Positions 32,711 through 38,943 of a stretch of 38,943 nt of DNA are shown here, piece after piece. Within the stretch, counting starts at the first letter, position 1. The number at the start of each line of letters is the position of its first letter. The notes beneath the pieces are model-generated. The model did no database searches and was not told the DNA's origin. It was given only the letters and a program-made list of their open reading frames with translations. Origin of the DNA: JBDZVM01 sp040255675 (lineage in GTDB: Bacteria > Actinomycetota > Actinomycetes > Acidothermales > Acidothermaceae); assembly GCA_040255675.1 (NCBI GenBank), contig JBDZVM010000038.1, positions 1-38,943 of the forward strand, given 5' to 3'. The position numbers and the translations under genes are program-made.

Positions 32711-34082
32711 AGAAACGCGTCACGAGATGCCGCGCGAGATGCCCCACGAGATGCCACTCGACCAGCGGCCCACGCTGCTCGACGTGCGCGACCTGCACGT
32801 GCATTTCGCTTTACGCGGCGGGTTTTTGGATCGCTTGCTCGGCCGGTCGTCTGGCGCGGTCAAGGCGGTCGACGGCGTCTCGTTCACCTTGCGCAGGGGA
32901 GAGGTGCTCGGGCTCGTCGGCGAATCAGGCAGCGGCAAAACAACGACGGCGCGCGCATTGCTGGGGCTGGCGCCGATTACGAGCGGGAGTGTGCGCTTCG
33001 ATCCCGACGGCACCGGCCCGATCGAACTCACCAAGCTTTCCGAGCGCGAGTTTCGTGCCCTTCGCAAGAAGATGCAACTTGTCTTTCAGGATCCGCATGC
33101 TTCTCTCAATCCGGCCATGGATTTGGCGACGGCCGTGGCGCACCCGCTTAGAATCCACAAGATGGCCGCCGACAGAGCGACAATCGAGACCCAAGTTCGT
33201 ACCGCGTTCGAGCGGGTCGGCCTGACCCCGCCCGACCAATACCTGCATAAGCTCCCGGCCGACCTGTCGGGCGGGCAAAAGCAGAGGGCGGTCTTGGCGC
33301 GGGCCATCATGCTGAATCCGGCGTTGTTGGTAGCAGACGAGCCGGTATCGATGCTCGACATGAGCGTCAGAGCGAAAATTCTTGAACTGATGCTCGAACT
33401 CAAGCGAGACCTCGGGTTGACCTACCTGTATGTCACCCACGATCTCGCCACCGCCAAGTTCTTCTGCGACACAATCGCCATCATGTATCTCGGCCGTATC
33501 GTCGAAATCGGCCCAGCGGCCGAGATTTACGCCGACCCTAAGCACCCGTACACCCGGGCCCTGTTAGCGGCTATCCCCGAGCCAGATCCTTCTCGCGTCA
33601 CCGCGCGCAGGTTGCCGCGTGGCGAGGTTCCCGATGCCGCTCGGCCACCGCTCGGCTGCTCTTTTCACCCGCGTTGCCCGAGCGCGTTCGAGCCCTGCGG
33701 CTGGGAGACGCGCGATCTGCACGCGCTGCTCGAACAGCGGTGGACGAAGGTCTCGGAGGAGCAATACGAGCGCGAGCGCGCGCTCGTCGAAGACCCGGTC
33801 GAGATGGACGACGCGGGGCTGGTCGCGAAACTGGCCGACAGTCGGTCGGGATCTGGCGCCGCCGCCGCGCTGGTCGACGAGATGCGAGCCGACGATCCGG
33901 CCGAGCCGCTTTGGCGGGGTGTGGCGTCGATCGACCCCAAACCGGACGGCGTCGAGGTGGCTTTCAACGACCCGGTCGACCCGGGCCTGCTTGACGCCGG
34001 ACCCGTCGAAGTCGCCTGCCATCTGCACGATGCCCGATTCGCCGCGCTGTCTTCCAAAGAAGGTCGCCGGCCGACACCGTAG
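32694..34082 (+). CDS. Peptide ABC transporter ATP-binding protein, DppF type, with C-terminal extension
   Basis: The product has 462 residues. Walker A is GESGSGKTTTARALL, Q-loop LVFQDPHASLNP, signature LSGGQKQRAVLARAI and Walker B LLVADEPVSMLDMS, with a C-terminal domain GCSFHPRCPSAFEPCG. Beyond that point about 130 further residues follow; they are acidic, and DppF proteins usually end near residue 330. They include WTKVSEEQYERERALVEDP and no domain I can name. GTG 32694 comes after GAGGAG. Residues 10-21 are HEMPREMPHEMP, encoded by three 12-bp near-repeats that offer three in-frame ATG codons. It is the last gene of the operon. Confidence 0.9.
   Translation: MPTKPEETRHEMPREMPHEMPLDQRPTLLDVRDLHVHFALRGGFLDRLLGRSSGAVKAVDGVSFTLRRGEVLGLVGESGSGKTTTARALLGLAPITSGSVRFDPDGTGPIELTKLSEREFRALRKKMQLVFQDPHASLNPAMDLATAVAHPLRIHKMAADRATIETQVRTAFERVGLTPPDQYLHKLPADLSGGQKQRAVLARAIMLNPALLVADEPVSMLDMSVRAKILELMLELKRDLGLTYLYVTHDLATAKFFCDTIAIMYLGRIVEIGPAAEIYADPKHPYTRALLAAIPEPDPSRVTARRLPRGEVPDAARPPLGCSFHPRCPSAFEPCGWETRDLHALLEQRWTKVSEEQYERERALVEDPVEMDDAGLVAKLADSRSGSGAAAALVDEMRADDPAEPLWRGVASIDPKPDGVEVAFNDPVDPGLLDAGPVEVACHLHDARFAALSSKEGRRPTP
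32721..32756 (+). repeat. Three 12-bp near-repeats at the dppF N-terminus
   Basis: The units are 32721-32732, 32733-32744 and 32745-32756, encoding HEMP, REMP and HEMP. Each contains GAGATGCC, so each has an in-frame ATG preceded by GAG. The true start could be one of these. Confidence 0.8.
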
Positions 34083-34106
34083 CGACCATTTATTTCTGCT
34101 CGAAAC

Positions 34107-34125
34107 CCTGACAAAACCTGTCGGG
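34107..34125 (+). terminator. Possible terminator-like hairpin after dppF
   Basis: CCTGACA (34107-34113) pairs with TGTCGGG (34119-34125) over seven bases with one G-U and a five-base loop, 25 bp after the dppF stop. No U-tract follows, so it may not terminate on its own. Confidence 0.3.
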
Positions 34126-34231
34126 CCGCGCGTCGTGAATCGACACGTACTTGACATGCGGGATATGCGGTGTGGAGCCGTCGTAGCCCGCTAATCTTTG
34201 CGCGATTCAGTTGCGCTTCTCGGAGGCCAGG

Positions 34232-34852
34232 ATGCACGTGACGCTCTTCGGAGTGATCCTCTTCTTGCACATCACCGCGGCTATCGCCGGTTTCATGATC
34301 GCTGGCGTCTTGCACGCCGCGCTCCAAGCGCTCGCGAGGGCGAACACCGTCGCCGAGGTGCGTTTTTGGGGAAGGCTCATGCACCGTCTCGATCCGCTGT
34401 TCCCGATCGTCGCGTTACTGCTCCTGGGGTTGGGAGCGTGGCTTATCCATCTGTCAGGAGGCGGCATTAGCTGGAGCGACGGCTGGATCATCACGTCGGT
34501 CGCCGCCCTGGTCGTCATCGAGGGGCTCATGGGCGCGATGGTCGCGCCCAAGTCGAAGGCGGGTGTGAAGGCAATTGAAGAAGCTTTAGACGGCTCAGTT
34601 CCCGACGACGTCCGCCGCTTCGCGCGTGACCCGCTGCTGTGGCACCTCTCGCACGTCGCCACGCTCGCGTTTACGGGCGTCGTCTTTTTGATGGCGGTTC
34701 AGCCGAACGGCGCGCTTTCAGTGATCATCGTGGTCATCGGCGCCATTGTCGGACTTGCCCTTTCTGTTGCTCAGCTGCGTTCGCTCCCTGGTGCGCCCGG
34801 CATCCCGGGCCAGCGTGCGACAGCGGGAGACGCGACGGCCGCGGCGAGCTGA
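34232..34852 (+). CDS. Four-helix integral membrane protein, DUF2269-like
   Basis: The product has 206 residues and about four helices (about 3-28, 55-80, 85-108, 138-185 as one or two). FGVILFLHITAAIAGFMIAGVLHAALQ with a conserved histidine, and HRLDPLFPIVALLLLGLGAWLI and DPLLWHLSHVATLAFTGVVFLM resemble DUF2269-type predicted membrane proteins, but I am not certain of the family. Histidines in several helices could bind heme or metal; this is inference. ATG 34232 follows CGGAGG. It is monocistronic, in the same orientation as the peptide operon, and convergent with the DUF4439 gene. Confidence 0.7.
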   Translation: MHVTLFGVILFLHITAAIAGFMIAGVLHAALQALARANTVAEVRFWGRLMHRLDPLFPIVALLLLGLGAWLIHLSGGGISWSDGWIITSVAALVVIEGLMGAMVAPKSKAGVKAIEEALDGSVPDDVRRFARDPLLWHLSHVATLAFTGVVFLMAVQPNGALSVIIVVIGAIVGLALSVAQLRSLPGAPGIPGQRATAGDATAAAS

Positions 34853-34940
34853 TCGGCCAACTGCGCGGGCGACGCTGAGTCAGCTTTCCGCGAGCGGCGG
34901 GCGCTCTCGAAGAAGCGGCCGCAGTAACAGGGGAAAACGG

Positions 34941-35390
34941 CTAGGAGGTTGAGCTTCCGTTAGCGGGCAGGCGATCGACCAAGCCCGGATACGGCACGCA
35001 CGTGCCGCGCCAATGCGCTTCACGTATCGCGGCAGCCTGAAGCGCAAGCGCCGCCGACCGCTGCAAGCCGCCGCTCGAAACAGCGACGATGTCGACGTAG
35101 CGCGCGGCAGTGGCCTCCTCGAGCTTCGTCAACAACGCGGACGCCGAAGCCGCGTCGTGCACCGGCTCGGCAGGCGAGTACTGCACGGCCGGTGGCGGGG
35201 GAGTCGCACCGCGGCTTTCGAGCCAACCCGCGACGGCCTGACGCTGTTCGCGATGGACGTCGTAATAACCGCGGGCGACGGAACGCTCTTCGCGTGACGC
35301 AAGACGCGCTCCAGCGAGCGAATATCCATAAATAGCGGCATCTTCCGCTGTGGTCGCCGCGAGTAAGGCCTGGGTCAACGCGTCGCTCAT
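34941..35390 (-). CDS. DUF4439 ferritin-like protein
   Basis: The product has 149 residues, all helical. TQALLAATTAEDAAIYGYSLAGARL and ARGYYDVHREQRQAVAGWL form the first helix pair, and TKLEEATAARYVDIVAVSSGG with AAIREAHWRGT form the second. Conserved Glu and His residues suggest a ferritin-like four-helix bundle. The function is unknown; a homologue occupies the same position next to rimP in mycobacteria (Rv2844/Rv2843 region). ATG 35390 overlaps the stop of the lipoprotein gene upstream (ATGA), so the two are coupled. Confidence 0.82.
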   Translation of the reverse strand: MSDALTQALLAATTAEDAAIYGYSLAGARLASREERSVARGYYDVHREQRQAVAGWLESRGATPPPPAVQYSPAEPVHDAASASALLTKLEEATAARYVDIVAVSSGGLQRSAALALQAAAIREAHWRGTCVPYPGLVDRLPANGSSTS

Positions 35391-36007
35391 CGGGCGGCAC
35401 CAGCCGACGAACTCGCGACCTTGGCTCGTAAGGCCGCTTCGACGGCGTCGAGCACCGGCCCATGGCTCGCCTCGCAGGCGCCGATCGACGCGATGAGGCG
35501 TGACAATCCCGGAGCACGGGCGGGCATGTCGCGAAGTCGTTCGCCGGCTGCGGCGCGTTCGAGCGCGGCGAGTGCCTTGACGGCGTCCGGCGGTGAAGGG
35601 CTCGTGCTCGCCGGCGAAGCCGGAGGCGTACCGGACGGCGCCTTGCTGGCGGCGTCCGCGCTCTTGCTGCTTGTCGAGGTGCCGAGCAGGCCGGCGAGGT
35701 GTGTCGCGTGATTGGCGCGAATCGGCGCGAGCGCCGCGGCCAGGTCGGGATGCGTCGCCATCGCGTCGTCGTAGGCGGCGATCAACTGCCGCTCGGCGGC
35801 GCTGACCTTGCTGACGACCGCCGCGACAGCGGGAGCCTCGGAACCTGACGCCGAGGCGATCGCCGCGCCGCTGCTCGATGCGGCCCCGGGCTTTGAGTTG
35901 TCGTCACGACACCCCGCGAGCGTCGCCAACGCCGAGCAGGCCGCCAAGGCCAACACAGTTCGCCTCGACAGCAGCGGCACTTGCCTGGTGGCGTGCGCGT
36001 TCACCAC
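35387..36007 (-). CDS. Tat-type lipoprotein with ferritin-like helical domain
   Basis: The product has 206 residues. SRRTVLALAACSALATLAGC is a Tat-like lipoprotein signal with the cysteine about residue 33. An Ala/Ser/Pro-rich mature region follows, with helices around SAAERQLIAAYDDAMATHPDLAAALAPI and NHATHLAGLL. The Glu/His spacing is like the DUF4439 partner. A Ser/Pro linker (about 118-142) splits two helical parts. The start is GTG 36007 (a second GTG at 36004) after AGGAGGAG. The pair is divergent from rimP, as in mycobacteria. Role unknown. Confidence 0.8.
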   Translation of the reverse strand: MVNAHATRQVPLLSRRTVLALAACSALATLAGCRDDNSKPGAASSSGAAIASASGSEAPAVAAVVSKVSAAERQLIAAYDDAMATHPDLAAALAPIRANHATHLAGLLGTSTSSKSADAASKAPSGTPPASPASTSPSPPDAVKALAALERAAAGERLRDMPARAPGLSRLIASIGACEASHGPVLDAVEAALRAKVASSSAGAAR

Positions 36008-36134
36008 GGCCTGCTCCTCCTGCGGCGATTGACGGGCCGGTCTTGCGCGGCAAGCCTAGGTGGTCCGACGCGCGGATGCGCGGCGCGATTCGCGGGCGAC
36101 CCCTTCGACGGCGTCCGGTATTGCTCGGTGCGGC

Positions 36135-36140
36135 TAGGCT
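36135..36140 (+). promoter_or_regulatory. Candidate -10 box TAGGCT before rimP
   Basis: TAGGCT followed by GATCTCG lies 80 bases before the rimP GTG. It matches the same word before the aldehyde dehydrogenase at 6445. I see no clear -35. Confidence 0.35.
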
Positions 36141-36219
36141 GATCTCGAGCATGCGGGCGCGCCCGCGGCGATGTGACAACAGCACAGGTCGAGAGCACAG
36201 GTTGAGGAGGTGGCCGCAG

Positions 36220-36759
36220 GTGGCAAGTCCCCAATCCGCGATCGGGCCCCGCCTCGCTGCGCTGCTCGCGCCGGTTGTCGAAAGCGCCGGGCTCGACCTC
36301 GAACAGGTCGAAGTGGTGCCCGCGGGCCGCCGCCGCGTCGTCCGGGTGCTCGTCGAAAAGGACGGCGGCGTGTCTCTCGACGACGTAGCCGCCGCGAGTC
36401 ACGACATCTCTGCATTGCTGGACGACGACCCCGCCGCTGCGGCCGTGCTCGGTGGCGCGCCTTACGTGCTCGAGGTCAGCTCGCCGGGTGTCGATCGCCC
36501 GCTCGTCGAGCCGCGCCATTGGCGGCGTGCTCGCGGGCGGCTGGTGAAGGTCGCCAGCCCGCGGGAGCCGACCGCCCACATCGTCGGTCGCGTCGTCGAC
36601 GTCGACGACGGCGGCGTCCGGTTGCTACTCGAAGACGGCGAACAGCGATCGCTGCGCTTCGACGAACTCGGCCCCGGCCGGGTTCAAGTGGAGTTCAATC
36701 GTCTGGCGGCAGACGATCCCACCGACGTCTCGAACGTCCATGCCGAGGAGTCCCGGTGA
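36220..36759 (+). CDS. rimP: Ribosome maturation factor RimP
   Basis: The product has 179 residues. It helps assemble the 30S ribosomal subunit. The N-terminal domain has LAPVVESAGLDLEQVEVVPAGRRRVVRVLVEKDGGVSLDDVAAASHDISALLD in segments, and YVLEVSSPGVDRPL is the RimP signature. The C-terminal SH3-like domain follows (GRVVDVDDGGVRLLLEDG). The start is GTG 36220 with GAGGAGG nine bases upstream. Its TGA overlaps the GTG of nusA (GTGA). First gene of the rimP-nusA-ylxR-infB operon. Confidence 0.95.
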   Translation: MASPQSAIGPRLAALLAPVVESAGLDLEQVEVVPAGRRRVVRVLVEKDGGVSLDDVAAASHDISALLDDDPAAAAVLGGAPYVLEVSSPGVDRPLVEPRHWRRARGRLVKVASPREPTAHIVGRVVDVDDGGVRLLLEDGEQRSLRFDELGPGRVQVEFNRLAADDPTDVSNVHAEESR

Positions 36760-37751
36760 ACATCGACATGGCAGCGCTTCGCAGTCTCGAGCGCGAGAAA
36801 GATGTTTCGTTCGACCTGCTGGTCGAAGCCATCGAGTCCGCGTTACTCGTGGCCTACCAGCGCACTGAAGGTAGCCACGCGCAGGCGCGAGTGATACTTG
36901 ATCGCAAGACCGGCGAGGTGGCGGTTCTCGCCGCCGAGGTCGACGAAGTGGGCAACGTGTTGCGCGAGTTCGACGACACGCCGCGCGACTTCAACCGCAT
37001 CGCCGCGACCACGGCCAAGCAGATCATCTTGCAGCGGCTGCGCGACGCCGAGCACGAGCTGACGTTCGGCGAATACGCCGGCAAAGAGGGCGACATCGTC
37101 GGCGGCGTCATCCAGCAGCAGCACGATTCGCGCAACGTTTTCGTCAATCTCGGCAAGGTCGAAGCCGTGCTCCCGGTCGCCGAGCAGGTGCCGGGGGAGC
37201 AGTACGCGCACGGCGAGCGCATCAGGTGCTACGTGCTCCAAGTGCACAAGGGCGTGCGCGGTCCGCAGATCACGTTGTCGCGCACGCATCCCGGCCTGGT
37301 GCGCAAGCTGTTCGCGCTCGAGGTGCCCGAGATCGCCGACGGCTCGGTCGAAATCGCCGCTATCGCGCGCGAAGCCGGGCACCGCACGAAGATCGCCGTC
37401 CGTTCTCATGTGCAGGGCCTTGGCGCGAAGGGCGCGTGCATCGGTCCGATGGGGCAGCGAGTGCGTGCCGTGATGGCCGAGCTGCACGGCGAGAAGATCG
37501 ACATCGTCGACTGGTCCGACGATCCGGCGACCTTCGTCGCCAGCGCGTTGTCGCCGGCCCGAGTGAGCTCGGTCGAGGTGGTCGACCTTGCCGGTCGGGC
37601 GGCGCGGGTCACGGTGCCTGACTACCAGCTCTCGCTCGCGATCGGCCGCGAAGGGCAAAACGCTCGCCTTGCCGCGCGGCTCACGGGCTGGCGCATCGAC
37701 ATCAGGCCCGACAGCGTGAGCGTCCCCGACGTCGAGGCCGCCGCGCACTGA
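36756..37751 (+). CDS. nusA: Transcription termination/antitermination protein NusA
   Basis: The product has 331 residues, the short actinobacterial form without the two C-terminal acidic repeats. The N-terminal domain that binds RNA polymerase is followed by an S1 domain (GDIVGGVIQQQHDSRNVFVNLG) and two KH domains (VRSHVQGLGAKGACIGPMGQRVRAV and LSLAIGREGQNARLAARLTGW). SRTHPGLVRKLFALEVPEI is strongly conserved. It modulates pausing and termination. GTG 36756 overlaps rimP by GTGA. Confidence 0.95.
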   Translation: MNIDMAALRSLEREKDVSFDLLVEAIESALLVAYQRTEGSHAQARVILDRKTGEVAVLAAEVDEVGNVLREFDDTPRDFNRIAATTAKQIILQRLRDAEHELTFGEYAGKEGDIVGGVIQQQHDSRNVFVNLGKVEAVLPVAEQVPGEQYAHGERIRCYVLQVHKGVRGPQITLSRTHPGLVRKLFALEVPEIADGSVEIAAIAREAGHRTKIAVRSHVQGLGAKGACIGPMGQRVRAVMAELHGEKIDIVDWSDDPATFVASALSPARVSSVEVVDLAGRAARVTVPDYQLSLAIGREGQNARLAARLTGWRIDIRPDSVSVPDVEAAAH

Positions 37752-37804
37752 CTGTTGGTCCCGCGGGCGCGCGCGGCGCCAGCGTCAGGGAGGTAGACTC
37801 GCCG

Positions 37805-38089
37805 GTGGCCGGTCGCTTCGAGCCCGTGCGTTCCTGCGTGGGCTGCAAACAGCGGGCGGCCAAGACCGACCTGCTACGTCTCGTGGCGGTCGCGGACGGC
37901 GAGGCGGGGCGGCCCGCCCGCGTCGTCCCCGATCCCTCGGGTCGGCGCTTCGGTCGGGGCGCATCTTTGCATCCCGACGTGCGCTGTCTCGAGCTGGCCG
38001 AGCGGCGTAGGGCGTTTCCGCGAGCGTTTCGCCTCGCGGGTCCGCTCGACACCGCGGCTGTGCGCGACTACCTCGAGTCGCGGCACTAG
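37805..38089 (+). CDS. YlxR family RNA-binding protein (RnpM)
   Basis: The product has 94 residues. RSCVGCKQRAAKTDLLRLV is the family signature and GRRFGRGASLHPDVRCLELA the second conserved block, where GRGA is characteristic. In Firmicutes the equivalent protein binds RNase P RNA; that role is not shown in actinobacteria. The start is GTG 37805 with GGGAGG upstream, 54 bp after nusA. It is part of the conserved nusA-ylxR-infB operon. Confidence 0.93.
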   Translation: MAGRFEPVRSCVGCKQRAAKTDLLRLVAVADGEAGRPARVVPDPSGRRFGRGASLHPDVRCLELAERRRAFPRAFRLAGPLDTAAVRDYLESRH

Positions 38090-38250
38090 CGAGCGGCCGA
38101 CGGCGCGGCAGGGCGACAGCACGTCGACACGCAGTAGGTCAACACAAAGTGCATCCGCGCAGGCGGGTGCGACGTATAGCAGCGGGAAGCAGGTCGAGAA
38201 GTCGATGAGCGCTCGATGAGCACGCAGCGATGAATACCTACCGGTAACAA

Positions 38251-38282
38251 GGGCCTGGGTTTAGATAGAAACACCCGGGCCG
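38251..38282 (+). promoter_or_regulatory. Possible stem-loop before infB
   Basis: GGGTTT (38257-38262) pairs with AAACACCC-side bases (38269-38276, one bulge) and flanking CC/GG pairs may extend it. It lies about 14-45 bases before the infB GTG, next to the ribosome site. The 206-bp spacer upstream has no gene I can support. Confidence 0.3.
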
Positions 38283-38295
38283 AGACGGGAGTCAC

Positions 38296-38943
38296 GTGGC
38301 CAAGGTTCGGGTGTACGAGCTCGCCAAAGAGCTCAATGTCGAAAGCAAGGCCGTTATGGCCAAGCTTCAAGAGTTGGGAGAGTTCGTAAGGTCGGCGTCG
38401 TCGACCATCGAAGCTCCCGTCGTCCGCAAACTTCGAGAATCCTTTCCGGCGCCGGCAGCACCAGCTGAGGCGGCGCAGGCTGGCTCGGCCGCCCAAGCGA
38501 AGGCGCCTGCCAAGGCGGCCAAGTCCGCCCCGAAGGCGCCCGCCAAGCGCGCGGCCGAACCAGTTGCCCCGCCCGCGGTTGCCGAGACCGGCGCGGCTCC
38601 CGACGCGATGCGGCCTCCCGTGAGCCCGGTACCGCCTGTGACCCCGGCGACACCCGCGCGCCCATCGGCGCGTCCGGAGGCGCCCGCCGCTCGTCCGGCG
38701 CCTCGACCCGCGTCTCCTCCCGGCACGCCCGCGCGCCCAGCGGCAAGCGCCCGGCCCGGCCCGGCGGTTCCGCGCGCGACGTCGGGTCCGCCGCGCATGG
38801 GCAACAACCCCTTTACTTCAGGCTCGTCCGCTCCACCGGCGCCGCGTCCCGCGGCGCCGCGTCCCGGCGCGCCCGGCCGTGCCGGCATGCCGCCGCGACC
38901 CGGCGGCCCACGTCCGTCGCCCGGCATGATGCCGCCGCGGCCG
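38296..38943 (+). CDS. infB: Translation initiation factor IF-2, N-terminal part (runs off the window)
   Basis: The visible 216 residues are the N-terminal part only. The first residues, VAKVRVYELAKELNVESKAVMAKLQELGEFVRSASSTIE in segments, are the IF2 N-terminal helical domain typical of actinobacteria. A long Ala/Pro/Arg-rich linker follows to the edge (APAKAAKSAPKAPAK, RPAAPRPGAPGRAGMPPRPGG). The GTPase domain lies beyond the right edge. IF-2 delivers initiator tRNA to the ribosome. The start is GTG 38296 with GGGAG upstream. Confidence 0.95.
   Translation, partial: MAKVRVYELAKELNVESKAVMAKLQELGEFVRSASSTIEAPVVRKLRESFPAPAAPAEAAQAGSAAQAKAPAKAAKSAPKAPAKRAAEPVAPPAVAETGAAPDAMRPPVSPVPPVTPATPARPSARPEAPAARPAPRPASPPGTPARPAASARPGPAVPRATSGPPRMGNNPFTSGSSAPPAPRPAAPRPGAPGRAGMPPRPGGPRPSPGMMPPRP

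Noticed and set aside
34151..34200. A strong promoter based on TTGACA at 34151 before the DUF2269-like gene
   Set aside because: The -35 word is perfect, but no TANNNT box lies at 16-19 bases; TAATCT at 34192 is too far.
38367..38927. A Gly/Pro-rich minus-strand open frame opposite infB
   Set aside because: It is a composition artefact of the Ala/Pro/Arg linker of IF-2.

Overview
The window is high-GC actinobacterial chromosome (class Actinomycetia). Much of it keeps a gene order I recognise from Mycobacterium tuberculosis and relatives: rlmN, then dxr - M50 site-2 protease - ispG - DUF4081/GNAT - proS, and at the right end the divergent DUF4439 pair facing rimP - nusA - ylxR - infB. GTG starts, ATGA/GTGA/TGATG stop-start overlaps, TANNNT -10 boxes and some apparently leaderless genes fit the same group. 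I cannot name the genus. A run of exactly 100 N (30538-30637) shows that this is a draft scaffold.

Layout. 1-4300: a short motif repeat, a rhomboid protease, rlmN, a convergent small membrane protein and a secreted GH1 glycosidase on the minus strand. 4517-6437: an ECF sigma factor coupled to a one-pass membrane protein, then a lipoprotein hydrolase. 6496-10521: an aminobutyraldehyde-type dehydrogenase, a crcB-DUF190-crcB fluoride-channel operon and a convergent GABA aminotransferase. The dehydrogenase and aminotransferase together suggest putrescine/GABA catabolism. 10576-13809: a Gfo/Idh/MocA oxidoreductase and an MMPL transporter. 13953-20422: MEP isoprenoid genes, the intramembrane protease and prolyl-tRNA synthetase. 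20448-34852: an accessory block relative to the mycobacterial order, containing a GH3 lipoprotein, a D-galactonate-type catabolic operon (CUT1 importer, dgoD, gluconokinase) with a divergent GntR/FadR regulator, a complete Dpp/Opp peptide ABC operon and a DUF2269-like membrane protein. 34941-38943: two DUF4439/ferritin-like genes and the rimP-nusA-ylxR-infB operon; infB runs off the edge.

The most unusual structure is at the dppB-dppC junction (30448-30674). A 36-bp tandem array interrupted by the N gap has flanks that are exactly in phase. Each unit can fold into a hairpin whose loop carries the TGATG stop/start. The array encodes an open 12-residue repeat peptide that is stop/start coupled to dppB on one side and dppC on the other. 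Short exact tandem duplications recur elsewhere in the window (971, 4104, 11287, 13811, 17573, 32721), so this genome may be prone to them.

All functional calls come from motif and homology recognition by eye. No database search or folding program was run.
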